Assembly: GCF_021538895.1 (NCBI RefSeq)
Contig: NZ_JADDRL010000005.1
Coordinates: forward strand, 1-64,000
Direction: 5' to 3'
Length of the DNA: 64,000 nt
Source: Streptomyces olivochromogenes
GTDB lineage: Bacteria > Actinomycetota > Actinomycetes > Streptomycetales > Streptomycetaceae
Part shown: positions 18,682 to 27,186 of the stretch, one piece after another
Position numbering within the stretch: the stretch's first letter is position 1
Layout of the letters: each line of letters opens with the position of its first letter
Notes under the pieces: generated by a model
What the model was told of the DNA's origin: nothing
What the model saw: only the letters and a program-made list of their open reading frames with translations
The model's database searches: none
Made by a program: the position numbers and the translations under genes

Positions 18682-19947
18682 CTACGAGACGAGGCTGTCC
18701 AGCGGCACGTGCGGGTCCGCCAGGGCCTCCGTGTTCACCCGGGCCCGGGAGCGGATGAGGTTCTGGATGGGATCTGTGACGTCCCACACATTCACGTTCA
18801 TCCCGGCCAGCACCCTGCCCTCCTTCAGCCAGAACGCGATGAACTCCCGCTTGCCCGCGTCGCCCCGGATGACCACCTCGTCGTACGACCCCGGGGGCGC
18901 CCATCCGCTGTACTCCATCCCCAGGTCGTACTGGTCGGTGAAGAAGTAGGGCACGCGGTCGTAGGTGACGTCCTTGCCGAGCATCGCGCGGGCCGCCGCC
19001 GGGCCGCCGTTCAGGGCGTTCGCCCAGTGCTCCACCCGGATGCGGGTGTCGAACAGGCCGAGCGGGAAGGCGGCGACGTCGCCGGCCGCGTAGATGTCGG
19101 GGTCGGAGGTGCGCAGCCGTTCGTCGACCTCGACGCCGCCGCCGTGCGCCCGGTCGACGATGCGCAGTCCCGCCGCCTCCGCGAGGCCGATGCGGGGGGC
19201 CGCGCCGATGGCCGCGAGGACGTCGTGCGCGGGGTGCTCCTCGCCGTCGTCGGTGCGGGCCGCGAGGACCATGCCGTCCTGGCCGACGATCTCGGTGAGC
19301 CGGACGCCGAAGCGGAAGCGGACGCCGTGCTCGCGGTGCAGCTCGGCGAAGACCGAGCCCAGCTCGGGGCCGAGGACGCCGTGCAGCGGGGTCGGGTGCG
19401 GCTCGATGACGGTCACCTCCGCGCCGTACTCGCGGGCCGCCGCCGCCACCTCCAGGCCGATCCAGCCGCCGCCGGCGATCACGATGTGGCCGTTGTCCCG
19501 GCCGAGGGCGGTCAGGACGCCCTTGAGCCGCTCGGCGTGGGCGAGGCGGCGCAGGTGGTGGACGCCGGCGAGTTCGGTGCCGGGGATGTCGAGCCGGCGC
19601 GGCTCGGCGCCGGTGGCCAGAAGCAGCTTGTCGTAGTGGACCAGGGTGCCGTCGTCGCCGAAGCGGACGGTCTTGGCCGAGCGGTCGATCTTGTCGACGG
19701 TCTGGCCGAGGTGCAGCTCGATGTCGTTCTGCGCGTACCAGGCGGGCTCGTGCACGAAGACGCTGTCGCGCTCCTCCTTGCCCAGGAGGTAGCCCTTGGA
19801 CAGCGGCGGGCGTTCGTACGGGTGGTCGCGCTCGTCGCAGATCAGTATCACCCGGCCGGTGAAGCCCTCCGCACGGAGCGTCTCGGCCGCCTTCGCGCCG
19901 GCGAGACCGCCTCCGACGATGACGAATGTCTGATCCGCGTCGACCAC
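18682..19947 (-). CDS. Ferredoxin reductase-like FAD/NAD-dependent oxidoreductase
   Basis: This 421-residue flavoprotein is of the glutathione reductase fold, BphA4/ferredoxin reductase type. FAD-binding GxGxxG near the N-terminus (VIVGGGLAGAKAAETL), the PPLSKGYL segment typical of ferredoxin/rubredoxin reductases, NAD-binding motif (IVIAGGGWIGLEVAAAA), FAD C-terminal motif (IYAAGDVAAFP), and a reductase C-terminal domain about 325-410. It would transfer electrons from NAD(P)H to a ferredoxin, probably for a P450 or dioxygenase that is not encoded nearby. GTG start at 19947 with GGAGG 7 bases upstream. Confidence 0.9.
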   Translation of the reverse strand: MVDADQTFVIVGGGLAGAKAAETLRAEGFTGRVILICDERDHPYERPPLSKGYLLGKEERDSVFVHEPAWYAQNDIELHLGQTVDKIDRSAKTVRFGDDGTLVHYDKLLLATGAEPRRLDIPGTELAGVHHLRRLAHAERLKGVLTALGRDNGHIVIAGGGWIGLEVAAAAREYGAEVTVIEPHPTPLHGVLGPELGSVFAELHREHGVRFRFGVRLTEIVGQDGMVLAARTDDGEEHPAHDVLAAIGAAPRIGLAEAAGLRIVDRAHGGGVEVDERLRTSDPDIYAAGDVAAFPLGLFDTRIRVEHWANALNGGPAAARAMLGKDVTYDRVPYFFTDQYDLGMEYSGWAPPGSYDEVVIRGDAGKREFIAFWLKEGRVLAGMNVNVWDVTDPIQNLIRSRARVNTEALADPHVPLDSLVS

Positions 19948-20051
19948 TTGATGCCTCCTCGTAAGGGTGCCGCCACATGCGAGCGTCCCGCACGCAAGGT
20001 GCTGCGGGAAGAGGGAGTGACCCGATCAGGCCACCCTGGGTCACTTTCCTT

Positions 20052-21365
20052 TCACATATGCCCCGTCAGTCTCGCGTGCAGCGAGCGGGCCGAGGCGTCG
20101 GTCAGCGAGGCGATCTGGTCCACGATCACACGTTTGCGGGCACGGTCGTCGGGTGCCTCGTCGAACAGTGAGCGGAACTGCGGGTCCAGACCGTCGGGGG
20201 CGCGGGCGGTGAGCGCCTCGGCCAGTTCGGCGACGACGACCCGCTGGTCGGCGCGGAGCCGCTCCTGTTCGGCGCGCTGCATGACGTACCGGTCGGCGAC
20301 CGCCTTGAGGACCGCGCACTCCATGCGGGTCTCGCGGGGTACGACGAGTTCGGCGTCGTAACGGGTGAGCCGGCCGTTGCCGTGGGCCGCCCGGGTGGCG
20401 GCCTCGGCGGCAAGGCAGAAGCGGCCGATGAGCTGGCTGGTGGCGTCCTTGAGGCGGGCCTGGGCGACCGCCGTGCCGTCGTACCCGTGCGGCCACCACT
20501 CCTGGTCCTGGAGCCGGTCGAGGGCCTCGGCGAGTTCGGCGGGGTCCGTGTCCGCGGGGACGTACCGGCCGACGGCGACCGTGAAGACCGCCTGCCGCTC
20601 GGGTTCGGCGTGCAGGCAGTTGGGGTCGATGTGGCCGGCGTGCAGGCCGTCCTCCACGTCGTGCACCGAGTACGCCACGTCGTCGGACCAGTCCATGACC
20701 TGGGCCTCGAAGCAGGTGCGGGTGCCGGGGGCGTGCTCGCGGACCCAGTCGAAGACCGGCCGGTCGTCCTCGTAGACGCCGAACTTGGGGGACTTGGCGT
20801 CGGTGGGGTGGGCGCCGCGCGGCCAGGGGTACTTGGTGGCGGCGTCCAGGGCGGCGCGGGTGAGGTTGAGGCCGACGGAGCCCTCGGCGGTGAAGCGCTT
20901 GGGCTCGATGCGGGTGAGGAGCCTGAGCGACTGGGCGTTGCCCTCGAAGCCGCCGCAGTCCTCGGCGAACTCGTTCAGGACCTGTTCGCCGTTGTGCCCG
21001 AAGGGCGGGTGGCCGAGGTCGTGGGAGAGGCAGGCGGCCTCGACGAGGTCGGGGTCGCAGCCGAGGGCCGCGCCCAGCTCGCGGCCGACCTGGGCGCATT
21101 CGAGCGAGTGGGTCAGGCGGGTGCGGGGGCTGGCGTCCCAGGCCTGGACGGAGGTCCCCCCGCCGCGGGCGGAGCCGAGGAGTTGGGGAAGTTCGAGGGG
21201 CGTGACGACCTGGGTCTTGCCGGCCAGGCGGCGCAGCGCCGCGCTGTGCAGGATGCGGGCGCGGTCGCGTTGGAAGGCGGTGCGACCGGGGCGTTTGTCC
21301 GGTTCGGGGGCCCAGCGTTCGACTGACGTCGGGTCGTAGGCGTCGGGGGGTGCGGTGCCTTCCAT
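20052..21365 (-). CDS. dgt: Deoxyguanosinetriphosphate triphosphohydrolase-like protein with an inserted repeat peptide
   Basis: This HD-domain dNTPase of 437 residues hydrolyses dNTPs to nucleoside and triphosphate. Metal-binding residues are visible: H86 ([10 protein letters not shown]) and H115-D116 ([12 protein letters not shown]). Between KTQVVTP and [12 protein letters not shown], where related proteins have only a few residues, there is an extra Leu/Gly-rich stretch (about residues 57-74). Its DNA (21153-21191) matches part of the MITE at 54775-55049 at 31 of 39 positions, so it is probably an in-frame insertion of a repetitive element. The reading frame is intact. It heads the minus-strand cluster dgt, reductase, dnaG, hrdA. 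Confidence 0.92.
   Translation of the reverse strand: MEGTAPPDAYDPTSVERWAPEPDKRPGRTAFQRDRARILHSAALRRLAGKTQVVTPLELPQLLGSARGGGTSVQAWDASPRTRLTHSLECAQVGRELGAALGCDPDLVEAACLSHDLGHPPFGHNGEQVLNEFAEDCGGFEGNAQSLRLLTRIEPKRFTAEGSVGLNLTRAALDAATKYPWPRGAHPTDAKSPKFGVYEDDRPVFDWVREHAPGTRTCFEAQVMDWSDDVAYSVHDVEDGLHAGHIDPNCLHAEPERQAVFTVAVGRYVPADTDPAELAEALDRLQDQEWWPHGYDGTAVAQARLKDATSQLIGRFCLAAEAATRAAHGNGRLTRYDAELVVPRETRMECAVLKAVADRYVMQRAEQERLRADQRVVVAELAEALTARAPDGLDPQFRSLFDEAPDDRARKRVIVDQIASLTDASARSLHARLTGHM
21153..21191 (-). repeat. MITE-like segment inserted in frame inside dgt
   Basis: The 39 bases starting GGTCCCCCC and ending GGGGAAG align without gaps to bases 54837-54875 in the second MITE copy, with 31 identities by hand count. 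The length is a multiple of three and the reading frame is kept. Confidence 0.6.
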
Positions 21366-21458
21366 GCCTCGACAGTAGACGCCCGCTGGTCCGCCGGGTT
21401 CTGTTTGGGGGGCGGCCGCAGGTCGTTTTCGGCTGATCGCGCGGTTCCCCGCGCCGCT

Positions 21459-22223
21459 TCAGGCCGCTGTCGCGACCGGCAACGCCAGTGACCGGTCGTA
21501 GCGGTGCAGGACCAGGCGGGCCATCGCCTCGTGGGCGCCGAGGGGGGCCGAGGCCAGCCAGGGGGCCTGCTCCGCGCACTGGGTGGCGAAGCGGCCGGGG
21601 GCCATGAAGCAGGACGCCACGGCCACGCGGTGGTGGCCGCGTGCGGTCAGGGTGCGTACGGCCGTCCGGACGGTCGGTGTCGCGGCGGAGGCGTAGGCGG
21701 GGACCACGGGCACGCCGAGGCGGTCGGCCAGGAGGCGGGCGGTGCGGCGGGTGTCGGCCGCGGACTCGGGGTCGCGGGAGCCGGCGGCGGCGAGGACCAC
21801 GGCGTCGGCGGGGCGGCCGGTGTCATCGGTCCCGGTGTCCCAGCCGGCCTCGACGAGGCGGGCGTACAGCGTTTCCACGAGGAGCGGGTGCGAGCCGAGC
21901 GGGTCGGCCACGCGCGTGCGTGCCGGGGAGGCGGCCGCCAGCTCGGGGATGTCCCGCTTGACGTGGTAGCCGCGGGTGAGCAGGAGCGGTACGAGCACGG
22001 CGTCGGCGTCGCCGAGGGCGGCGAGGGTGTCGGGCAGCAGTGGCTCGTTGAGCTCGATGTGGCCCAGGTGCACGGGCAGGCGGGGGCGCAGCTCCCGTAC
22101 CCGCTCCGCGAGCGTGCGGACGGTGGTCAGCGCGCGCGGGTCGCGGCTGCCGTGCGCCACGAGGACGAGGGCGGGCGGGGCCGGGCGGCGCCGGCCGGGC
22201 GGAAAGGGGTTCGACGCCTTCAT
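21459..22223 (-). CDS. CbiX/SirB-type sirohydrochlorin chelatase-like protein
   Basis: This 254-residue protein contains two CbiX-like halves: the first begins LVLVAHGSRDPRA with the metal-binding His, then LLLTRGYHVKRDIP with the second His; the second half begins VLAAAGSRDPES and contains VASCFMAPG. The family inserts Co or Fe into sirohydrochlorin, for cobalamin or siroheme. A siroheme role would suit the nitrite reductase encoded at 50.2 kb, but no other tetrapyrrole gene is near. ATG at 22223. Divergent from the SanA-like gene; I see no riboswitch in the gap. Confidence 0.8.
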   Translation of the reverse strand: MKASNPFPPGRRRPAPPALVLVAHGSRDPRALTTVRTLAERVRELRPRLPVHLGHIELNEPLLPDTLAALGDADAVLVPLLLTRGYHVKRDIPELAAASPARTRVADPLGSHPLLVETLYARLVEAGWDTGTDDTGRPADAVVLAAAGSRDPESAADTRRTARLLADRLGVPVVPAYASAATPTVRTAVRTLTARGHHRVAVASCFMAPGRFATQCAEQAPWLASAPLGAHEAMARLVLHRYDRSLALPVATAA

Positions 22224-22383
22224 GAAAGGATCCTGACGGTCGGACGTTGCGCACCCGTTGCACGGTGGTGACAGGCGTTTTCCGGGCCTTCACGGCGCGG
22301 GCCCGTTCGATGTGAGGCGAACCGGATCACTGTTCGAGGCGTCCTCCAAGGGCGAGGACGATTCGGCAGGACTGGGGGACCGT

Positions 22384-23061
22384 ATGAAGATCCGTCGACC
22401 GCGGCTGCCGCGCACGCGTGCCGGGCGCCGGCGGCTGGTGCAGGGTGTGATGGCCGCGTGCGTCCTCGCGCTGCTGCCGTCGACCTGGCTGTACGTGTCC
22501 ACGGCCGACCGGCTGCGGACGACGGCGGACGTGCCGCGCGCGGAGGTCGCCGTCGTCTTCGGCGCGGGCCTGTGGCAGGGGGAGCCGTCGCCGTACCTCG
22601 CGCACCGGCTGGACGCGGCGGCGAAGCTGTACCGCGCGGGCCGTATCGAGGTCGTCCTGGTCACCGGGGACAACAGCCGCGAGGACTACGACGAGCCGGA
22701 CGCGATGCGCGCGTATCTCGGCAAGCACGGCGTGCCGGACTCGCGGATCGTCAGCGACTACGCGGGCTTCGACACCTGGGACTCCTGCGTCCGCGCGAAG
22801 AAGATCTTCGGCGTCGACCGGGCCGTCCTCATCAGCCAGGGCTTCCACATCCGCCGCGCGGTCGCCCTGTGCGAGGCGGCGGGGGTCGACTCGTACGGCG
22901 TCGGCGTCGACGCCAAGCACGACGCCACCTGGTACTACGGCGGCACCCGCGAGGTCTTCGCGGCGGGCAAGGCAGCCCTGGACGCGGTGTTCGAGCCGGA
23001 TCCCCGGTTCCTCGGCCGGAAGGAACGTGGCGTGGAACGTGCGCTGGCGAGCGGTCGGTGA
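22384..23061 (+). CDS. SanA/YdcF-like DUF218 membrane protein
   Basis: This 225-residue protein has a basic N-terminus and one transmembrane helix (about 20-43), then a DUF218 domain (VAVVFGAGLWQGEPSPYLAHRLDAA, VLVTGDN, DAMRAYLGKHGVP). In E. coli the SanA relative affects envelope permeability to vancomycin; the biochemical role is unknown. The ATG at 22384 has a GGGGG run 7 bases upstream. The gene ends about 55 bases before the N-acetyltransferase start, so the two may be cotranscribed. Confidence 0.85.
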   Translation: MKIRRPRLPRTRAGRRRLVQGVMAACVLALLPSTWLYVSTADRLRTTADVPRAEVAVVFGAGLWQGEPSPYLAHRLDAAAKLYRAGRIEVVLVTGDNSREDYDEPDAMRAYLGKHGVPDSRIVSDYAGFDTWDSCVRAKKIFGVDRAVLISQGFHIRRAVALCEAAGVDSYGVGVDAKHDATWYYGGTREVFAAGKAALDAVFEPDPRFLGRKERGVERALASGR

Positions 23062-23116
23062 GACGAAGATCCCCGCGGCCGGTGCCCGGCGGCCCGCCAC
23101 GGCGTACGGTCGCGGC

Positions 23117-23998
23117 ATGTCCGACACCGTGCGGTTCGACCTCGACGCGTATCTCGACCGGATCGGCTGGCGGGGCGGCCGGCGGCCCGACGCGGCGACC
23201 CTGAGGGGCGTGCACCTGGCCCACGCCCGGTCCATACCCTTCGAGAACCTGGACCCGCTGGCCGGTACGGCTCCTTCGCTGGCCCCGGCCGACCTGATCG
23301 CCAAGCTGGTGCGCGGCCGCCGCGGCGGCTACTGCTACGAGCACAACACGCTGTTCACGCTGGCGCTGGAGGCGCTCGGCTTCCGGGTGACCGGGCTCGC
23401 CGCCCGGGTCGTCCTGGGCGCCGACCGCCTCGACAGCCGGCCGCGCACGCACATGACGCTGCTGGTCGGGGCGCCGGGAGATCCGCAGCCGTATCTGGCG
23501 GACGTCGGGTTCGGGGCGGCCGGGGCGCTGCTGGAGGCGGTGCCGCTGACCGTGGACACCGAGTTCCACGACGCGGGGCGCCGGCACCGGTTCGTGCACG
23601 TGCCCCACGAAGGGCCGTTGGAGATGTGGGTACTTGAGGCCCATGAGCGGGGCGAGACGGCCTGGGGCGGCGGTGACGGCGCCTGGAGCGGTCAGTACGC
23701 GTTCACGCTGGAGCCGTTCTCCCGGCGCGACTTCGAGGTCTTCAACTGGCACGTCGGCACCAACCCGCGCTCCCCCTTCACCCAGCGCCCCTACATCCAG
23801 CGCACCACCGCCGAGCGCCATCTCTGCCTCGACGGCGCCCACTTCGTCGAGACCCGCGCCGACGGCACGGTCACCGAACGCAAGCTCACCGACGAGGCCG
23901 AGGCCCGGCGCGTCCTGGACGAGGACTTCGACATCACCGTGCCGCCGGGCCTGAGCCTCGGCATCACCGTGCCGCCGGGCCTGAACCTGCTGACCTGA
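23117..23998 (+). CDS. nat: Arylamine N-acetyltransferase
   Basis: This 293-residue NAT-family enzyme transfers acetyl groups from acetyl-CoA to arylamines or hydrazines. The catalytic triad is complete: C73 in RRGGYCYEHN, H112 in RPRTHMTLLV, D129 in YLADVGFG. The PFENLDPL segment near residue 42 is also characteristic. ATG at 23117 gives the normal family start. The C-terminus contains a direct 10-residue duplication (ITVPPGLSLG then ITVPPGLNLL), from a 30-base tandem repeat at about 23933-23990. Confidence 0.92.
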   Translation: MSDTVRFDLDAYLDRIGWRGGRRPDAATLRGVHLAHARSIPFENLDPLAGTAPSLAPADLIAKLVRGRRGGYCYEHNTLFTLALEALGFRVTGLAARVVLGADRLDSRPRTHMTLLVGAPGDPQPYLADVGFGAAGALLEAVPLTVDTEFHDAGRRHRFVHVPHEGPLEMWVLEAHERGETAWGGGDGAWSGQYAFTLEPFSRRDFEVFNWHVGTNPRSPFTQRPYIQRTTAERHLCLDGAHFVETRADGTVTERKLTDEAEARRVLDEDFDITVPPGLSLGITVPPGLNLLT

Positions 23999-24047
23999 CC
24001 GGCCGGCCCCGCCGGGGCGATGGGACGACGGGGCAGCGCGCCCAGAC

Positions 24048-24461
24048 CTAGCTCCGGGTGAGCCAGTCACCGCTCTCGATCCGGGTGCCCCGCGCGCGCA
24101 GGCGGGCGGCGACAGGAGGCGCGGCGACGTACACCCAGGCGCGCACCGTCCGCCCGTCGGCCCCCCGGACGACCGGCTTCGCCACCCGCTCGTACAGGTT
24201 CCGCGCGTCCCCGGGCGCGTACTCCTCCAACCGGTCGAGCGTGACGAGCAGTTGCTCGTACTCCTCCGGCAGCGGCGTGACCAGCTCGCCGGACACGACG
24301 CCGTCCGGTTCTTCCACGACGTACGGATATCCGGGCCCGTCGTACAGGGCCGCTCCCGCGAGCCGGGCCGGTTCCTCGGCCAGTGTGCGGCCGCGCAGGA
24401 AGACGTCGTGGTTGCCCTCACCAGGGCGAAGGGTGCCATAGACGAAGAACGGAAGGGTCAC
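24048..24461 (-). CDS. Gamma-glutamylcyclotransferase-like (AIG2) protein
   Basis: This 137-residue protein has the GGCT fold signature at its N-terminus (FFVYGTLRPGEGNH), the LYDGPGYPYVV strand and an acidic active-site region (LDRLEEYAPG). Family members cyclise gamma-glutamyl amines; the substrate here is unknown. The GTG at 24461 is chosen because the conserved fold starts immediately after it. It is divergent from the M4 protease gene. Confidence 0.8.
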   Translation of the reverse strand: MTLPFFVYGTLRPGEGNHDVFLRGRTLAEEPARLAGAALYDGPGYPYVVEEPDGVVSGELVTPLPEEYEQLLVTLDRLEEYAPGDARNLYERVAKPVVRGADGRTVRAWVYVAAPPVAARLRARGTRIESGDWLTRS

Positions 24462-24518
24462 GGAAACGATTCTGTACCCCCTCCCTACCCACACACATCT
24501 CCTTGAAGGCGCTATGGA

Positions 24519-24532
24519 CATGACATGTCATG
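24519..24532. promoter_or_regulatory. Perfect 14-bp palindrome between divergent genes
   Basis: CATGACATGTCATG is self-complementary over 14 bases and lies 57 bases before the GGCT gene and 67 bases before the M4 protease start. A dimeric regulator could bind here and control both genes, most plausibly the secreted protease. Confidence 0.5.
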
Positions 24533-24599
24533 CCCCTTTAAATCTCAGTCGACATCTGCGCCACCCCCACGCCTTCGAGGCGCCTCCCCAAGGAGACCG

Positions 24600-26243
24600 A
24601 TGAGTCGGACACGGCACATCCGAGGATCCCGTCTCGCCACGGCCGGCATAGCCGCCACCACAGCGACCCTGCTGGCCGCCGCGCTCTCCCCCGCCGCCCA
24701 CGCCGACGGCAGACCGAACCGGGCCACCGCGATCGAGAACGCGGCGTCCGCGCTCGTGCAGCACGCCACGAGTCTGGGCCTCACCACCGCCCAGGACACC
24801 GCGGTCCGGGACGTGATCGTCGACAAGGACGGCACCCAGCACGTCCGCTACAACCGCACCTACCGGCAACTCCCCGTGCTGGGCGGCGACTTCGTCGTCC
24901 ACCTGGCCCCGAACGGCAACTACCGCAGCGCCGACCGCGCCACGCGCAGCCTGATCTCGCTCCCCTCCGTCACCCCGAAACTGTCGGCCCCGAAAGCCGC
25001 CGACCTCGCGGCGAACGCGCTGCGCGCCGCGAACCTCGGCGAGAAGCTGAGGAGCCTGAAGGCCAAGCCGGAGCTGGTCGTCGACGCCCTGCACGGCGCG
25101 CCGAAGCTGGCCTGGCGCACCAACGCGGTGGCCAAGGACTCCCTCGGCAACCCGGTCGCCCGCACCGTCCTGACGGACGCCCGCACCGGCGCGCAGATCG
25201 ACGCCTGGGACAGCATCGAGACGGCGGGCGGCGACGGCAAGTCCCTCTACGGCGGGACCGTACCGCTGGAGACGACCCTCTCCGGCTCGACGTACCAGCT
25301 GAAGGACCCGACACGCGGGAACACGTACACCGGAGACGCGGCCAACAAGACCGACCTGTGCATCTTCGGCATCTGCTTCATCCGCGCCCCCGCAACCCTG
25401 TTCACGGACGCGGACAACCACTGGGGCACGGGCACGACCGCCGACCGCGCCTCGGCCGCGGTGGACGCCCAGTACGGCACCAACGAGACCTGGGACTACT
25501 ACAAGAACGTCCACGGCCGCAACGGCATCGCCGGCGACGGCAAGGGCTCGTACAACCGCGTCCACTACGGCAACAACTACAACAACGCCTTCTGGGACGA
25601 CAGTTGCTTCTGCATGACGTACGGCGACGGTGACGGCTCGATCTTCGGGCCGCTGGTGGCGCTGGACGTGGCCGGCCACGAGATGTCGCACGGCGTGACG
25701 TCCAAGACGGCGGCGCTGACGTACTCAGGCGAGTCCGGCGGCCTGAACGAGGCCACCTCCGACATCATGGGCACCCTCGTCGAGTGGTACGCGGGCAACT
25801 CCTCGGACCAGGGCGACTACCTGATCGGCGAGAAGATCGTCCGTCCCGGCTTCGGCAAGGCCGCCCTGCGCTTCATGGACAAGCCGTCCAAGGACGGCAA
25901 CTCGGCGGACTACTGGAGCAGTTCGGTCGGCAACCTCGACGTCCACTACTCGTCCGGCGTCGCCAACCACTTCGCCTACCTCCTCGCGGAGGGCAGCGGC
26001 CCGAAGACCATCAACGGCGTCAGCTACGACTCGCCCACGTCCAACGGCTCGACGGTGACCGGCATCGGCCGGGACAAGCTCGGCAAGATCTGGTACCGGG
26101 CGCTGACGGTCTACATGACGTCCTCGACGAACTACAAGGCCGCCCGCACGGCCACCCTGAACGCGGCCAAGGACCTCTACGGCGCGGGCAGCACGGAGTA
26201 CAACGCGGTGGCGGCGGCGTGGAGCGCGGTCAACGTGAACTGA
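24600..26243 (+). CDS. Secreted M4 (thermolysin-like) metalloprotease
   Basis: This 547-residue preproenzyme has a signal peptide (1 to about 37, ends AAHA), FTP/PepSY propeptide (about 40-200) and M4 catalytic domain. Zinc ligands are H360 and H364 in HEMSH and E384 in NEATSD; E361 is the catalytic base. AAGGAG (24591-24596) sets the ATG at 24600. It is secreted and self-processing by analogy with the family; two CxFGICF and DDSCFCM cysteine motifs suggest disulphides. A palindrome lies in the promoter region, and a GC-rich hairpin follows the gene. Confidence 0.95.
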   Translation: MSRTRHIRGSRLATAGIAATTATLLAAALSPAAHADGRPNRATAIENAASALVQHATSLGLTTAQDTAVRDVIVDKDGTQHVRYNRTYRQLPVLGGDFVVHLAPNGNYRSADRATRSLISLPSVTPKLSAPKAADLAANALRAANLGEKLRSLKAKPELVVDALHGAPKLAWRTNAVAKDSLGNPVARTVLTDARTGAQIDAWDSIETAGGDGKSLYGGTVPLETTLSGSTYQLKDPTRGNTYTGDAANKTDLCIFGICFIRAPATLFTDADNHWGTGTTADRASAAVDAQYGTNETWDYYKNVHGRNGIAGDGKGSYNRVHYGNNYNNAFWDDSCFCMTYGDGDGSIFGPLVALDVAGHEMSHGVTSKTAALTYSGESGGLNEATSDIMGTLVEWYAGNSSDQGDYLIGEKIVRPGFGKAALRFMDKPSKDGNSADYWSSSVGNLDVHYSSGVANHFAYLLAEGSGPKTINGVSYDSPTSNGSTVTGIGRDKLGKIWYRALTVYMTSSTNYKAARTATLNAAKDLYGAGSTEYNAVAAAWSAVNVN

Positions 26244-26262
26244 CCGTCAAGGACTCGTAATG

Positions 26263-26294
26263 CGGCCGCCTCGGGGAACGCACCGGGGCGGCCG
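26263..26294 (+). terminator. Hairpin after the M4 protease gene
   Basis: A 12-bp stem (26263-26274 with 26283-26294) with one T-G pair and an 8-nt loop, starting 19 bases past the stop codon. It ends 30 bases before the IS element. Confidence 0.6.
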
Positions 26295-26333
26295 TGAAGA
26301 GTTATCGTGGACCATCGACCCTAAGAGATCATC

Positions 26334-26768
26334 TCATTTGATGAGTCTCCGGTAGCTGATGAGGGTGCAGGCGATGCTGATGGAGGCCAGGAAGTGGACG
26401 GCCTTGCGTTCGTAGCGGCGGTGCAGGCGGCGGCATCCGGCGAGCCAGGACATCGTGCGTTCGATGGTCCAGCGGTGCCGTCCCAGCCGCTTGGAGGACT
26501 CGATGCCTTTGCGGGTGATGCGGTGCTGGATGCCGCGCTGGCGTAACCTTCGGGGCAGGTGGTCGTAGGCGCAGCCCTTTTCGCCGTGGAGCTTGGCTGG
26601 CCGTCGTCGGCGCAGACCGCGACGGGAGCGGATGGGCGGGATGCCGCGCACGAGCGGTTCGAGGGCTTGACCGTCGTGCAGGTTGGCGCCGGAGATGCCG
26701 ACGGAGAGGGGCAATCCGGTCCGCTCGGTGGTCAAGTGGATCTTCGAACCGTACTTGCCTCGATCCAC
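26334..26768 (-). CDS. IS5-family transposase, OrfB (DDE catalytic part)
   Basis: This 144-residue C-terminal part carries the DDE domain: GKYGSKIHLTTERTGLPLSV, then LHGEKGCAYD in the place of the second Asp region, and RHRWTIERTMSWLAG with the catalytic Glu. It is expressed as the -1 fusion with OrfA; independent initiation at GTG 26768 is less likely. It contains a TTA leucine codon (in LPRRLRQRG), rare in Streptomyces. In the second Asp region, where I would expect DKGYD, the residues are EKGCAYD, so activity may be reduced. Confidence 0.85.
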   Translation of the reverse strand: MDRGKYGSKIHLTTERTGLPLSVGISGANLHDGQALEPLVRGIPPIRSRRGLRRRRPAKLHGEKGCAYDHLPRRLRQRGIQHRITRKGIESSKRLGRHRWTIERTMSWLAGCRRLHRRYERKAVHFLASISIACTLISYRRLIK

Positions 26769-26782
26769 CGGATTCGGACCTG

Positions 26783-27139
26783 TCAGGTCCCCCTTTTCAG
26801 GGCCCGCATGTTCACCGAGTCGATCGCGCAGCGAGACCAGTCCCGTTCACGCCGGGAGCCGAGCTCGTCGAGGACCAGGCGATGGAGCTTCGCCCACACC
26901 CGGGCTTTCGACCACTCGGTGAAACGCCGGTGAGCCGTGGGCCCTGAAGGTCCGAACGAGGCGGCCGGCAGCTGCTGCCACGTGCAGCCCGACGTGGCCA
27001 CGAACACGATCGCAGCCAGCACCTCCCGGTCACCGTGCCGGCGCCGGCCGCCTCCCTGAGGGCGACTCGGCGCCTCCGGCACCACTCGCTGGAACAACTC
27101 CCACAGCTCATCCGGCACCAGCCGCTCAACGATCCCCAC
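26783..27139 (-). CDS. IS5-family transposase, OrfA (N-terminal part)
   Basis: This 118-residue N-terminal part carries a DUF4096-type helix-turn-helix (PDELWELFQRVVP, SGCTWQQLPAASFGPSGPTAHRRF) and the first catalytic Asp region (CAIDSVNMRALK). The frame stops at TGA 26785-26783, right after an AAAAGGGGG run (26797-26789). Moving back one base on that run continues as DLTGPNPVDRGK, the normal continuation of this family, so the complete transposase is probably made by programmed -1 frameshifting. Confidence 0.85.
   Translation of the reverse strand: MGIVERLVPDELWELFQRVVPEAPSRPQGGGRRRHGDREVLAAIVFVATSGCTWQQLPAASFGPSGPTAHRRFTEWSKARVWAKLHRLVLDELGSRRERDWSRCAIDSVNMRALKRGT
26789..26797 (-). other. 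Putative -1 frameshift slippery run in the transposase gene
   Basis: A4G5 on the coding strand, four codons before the OrfA stop. Slipping one base back joins OrfA to OrfB in the family's conserved reading. Confidence 0.65.
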
Positions 27140-27186
27140 ACCCGGAGCCTATCGAACACCCCAAATGAGATGACCCCAAGGGCTCG

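Larger units (their letters stand above)
26325..27178 (-). mobile_element. IS5-family insertion sequence (about 854 bp)
   Basis: The ends are imperfect inverted repeats, 14 of 16 bases alike: 26325-26340 against the complement of 27163-27178, with the core TCATCTCATTTG. They enclose two overlapping transposase frames. Size and layout fit the IS427 group of the IS5 family. The flanking dinucleotide AA on both sides may be the target duplication, but this is too short to prove. The element sits at the 3' end of the toxin-immunity region. Confidence 0.85.

Noticed and set aside
21430..21460. Abundant-type intergenic motif GATCGCGCGGTTCCCCGCGCC near the chelatase gene end
   Set aside because: It looks like a common Streptomyces intergenic sequence, but there is only one copy here, so repeat status cannot be shown from the window.
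22224..22383. Cobalamin riboswitch upstream of the CbiX-like gene
   Set aside because: The gap is 160 bases and lacks a recognisable B12-box core or the long leader such riboswitches need.
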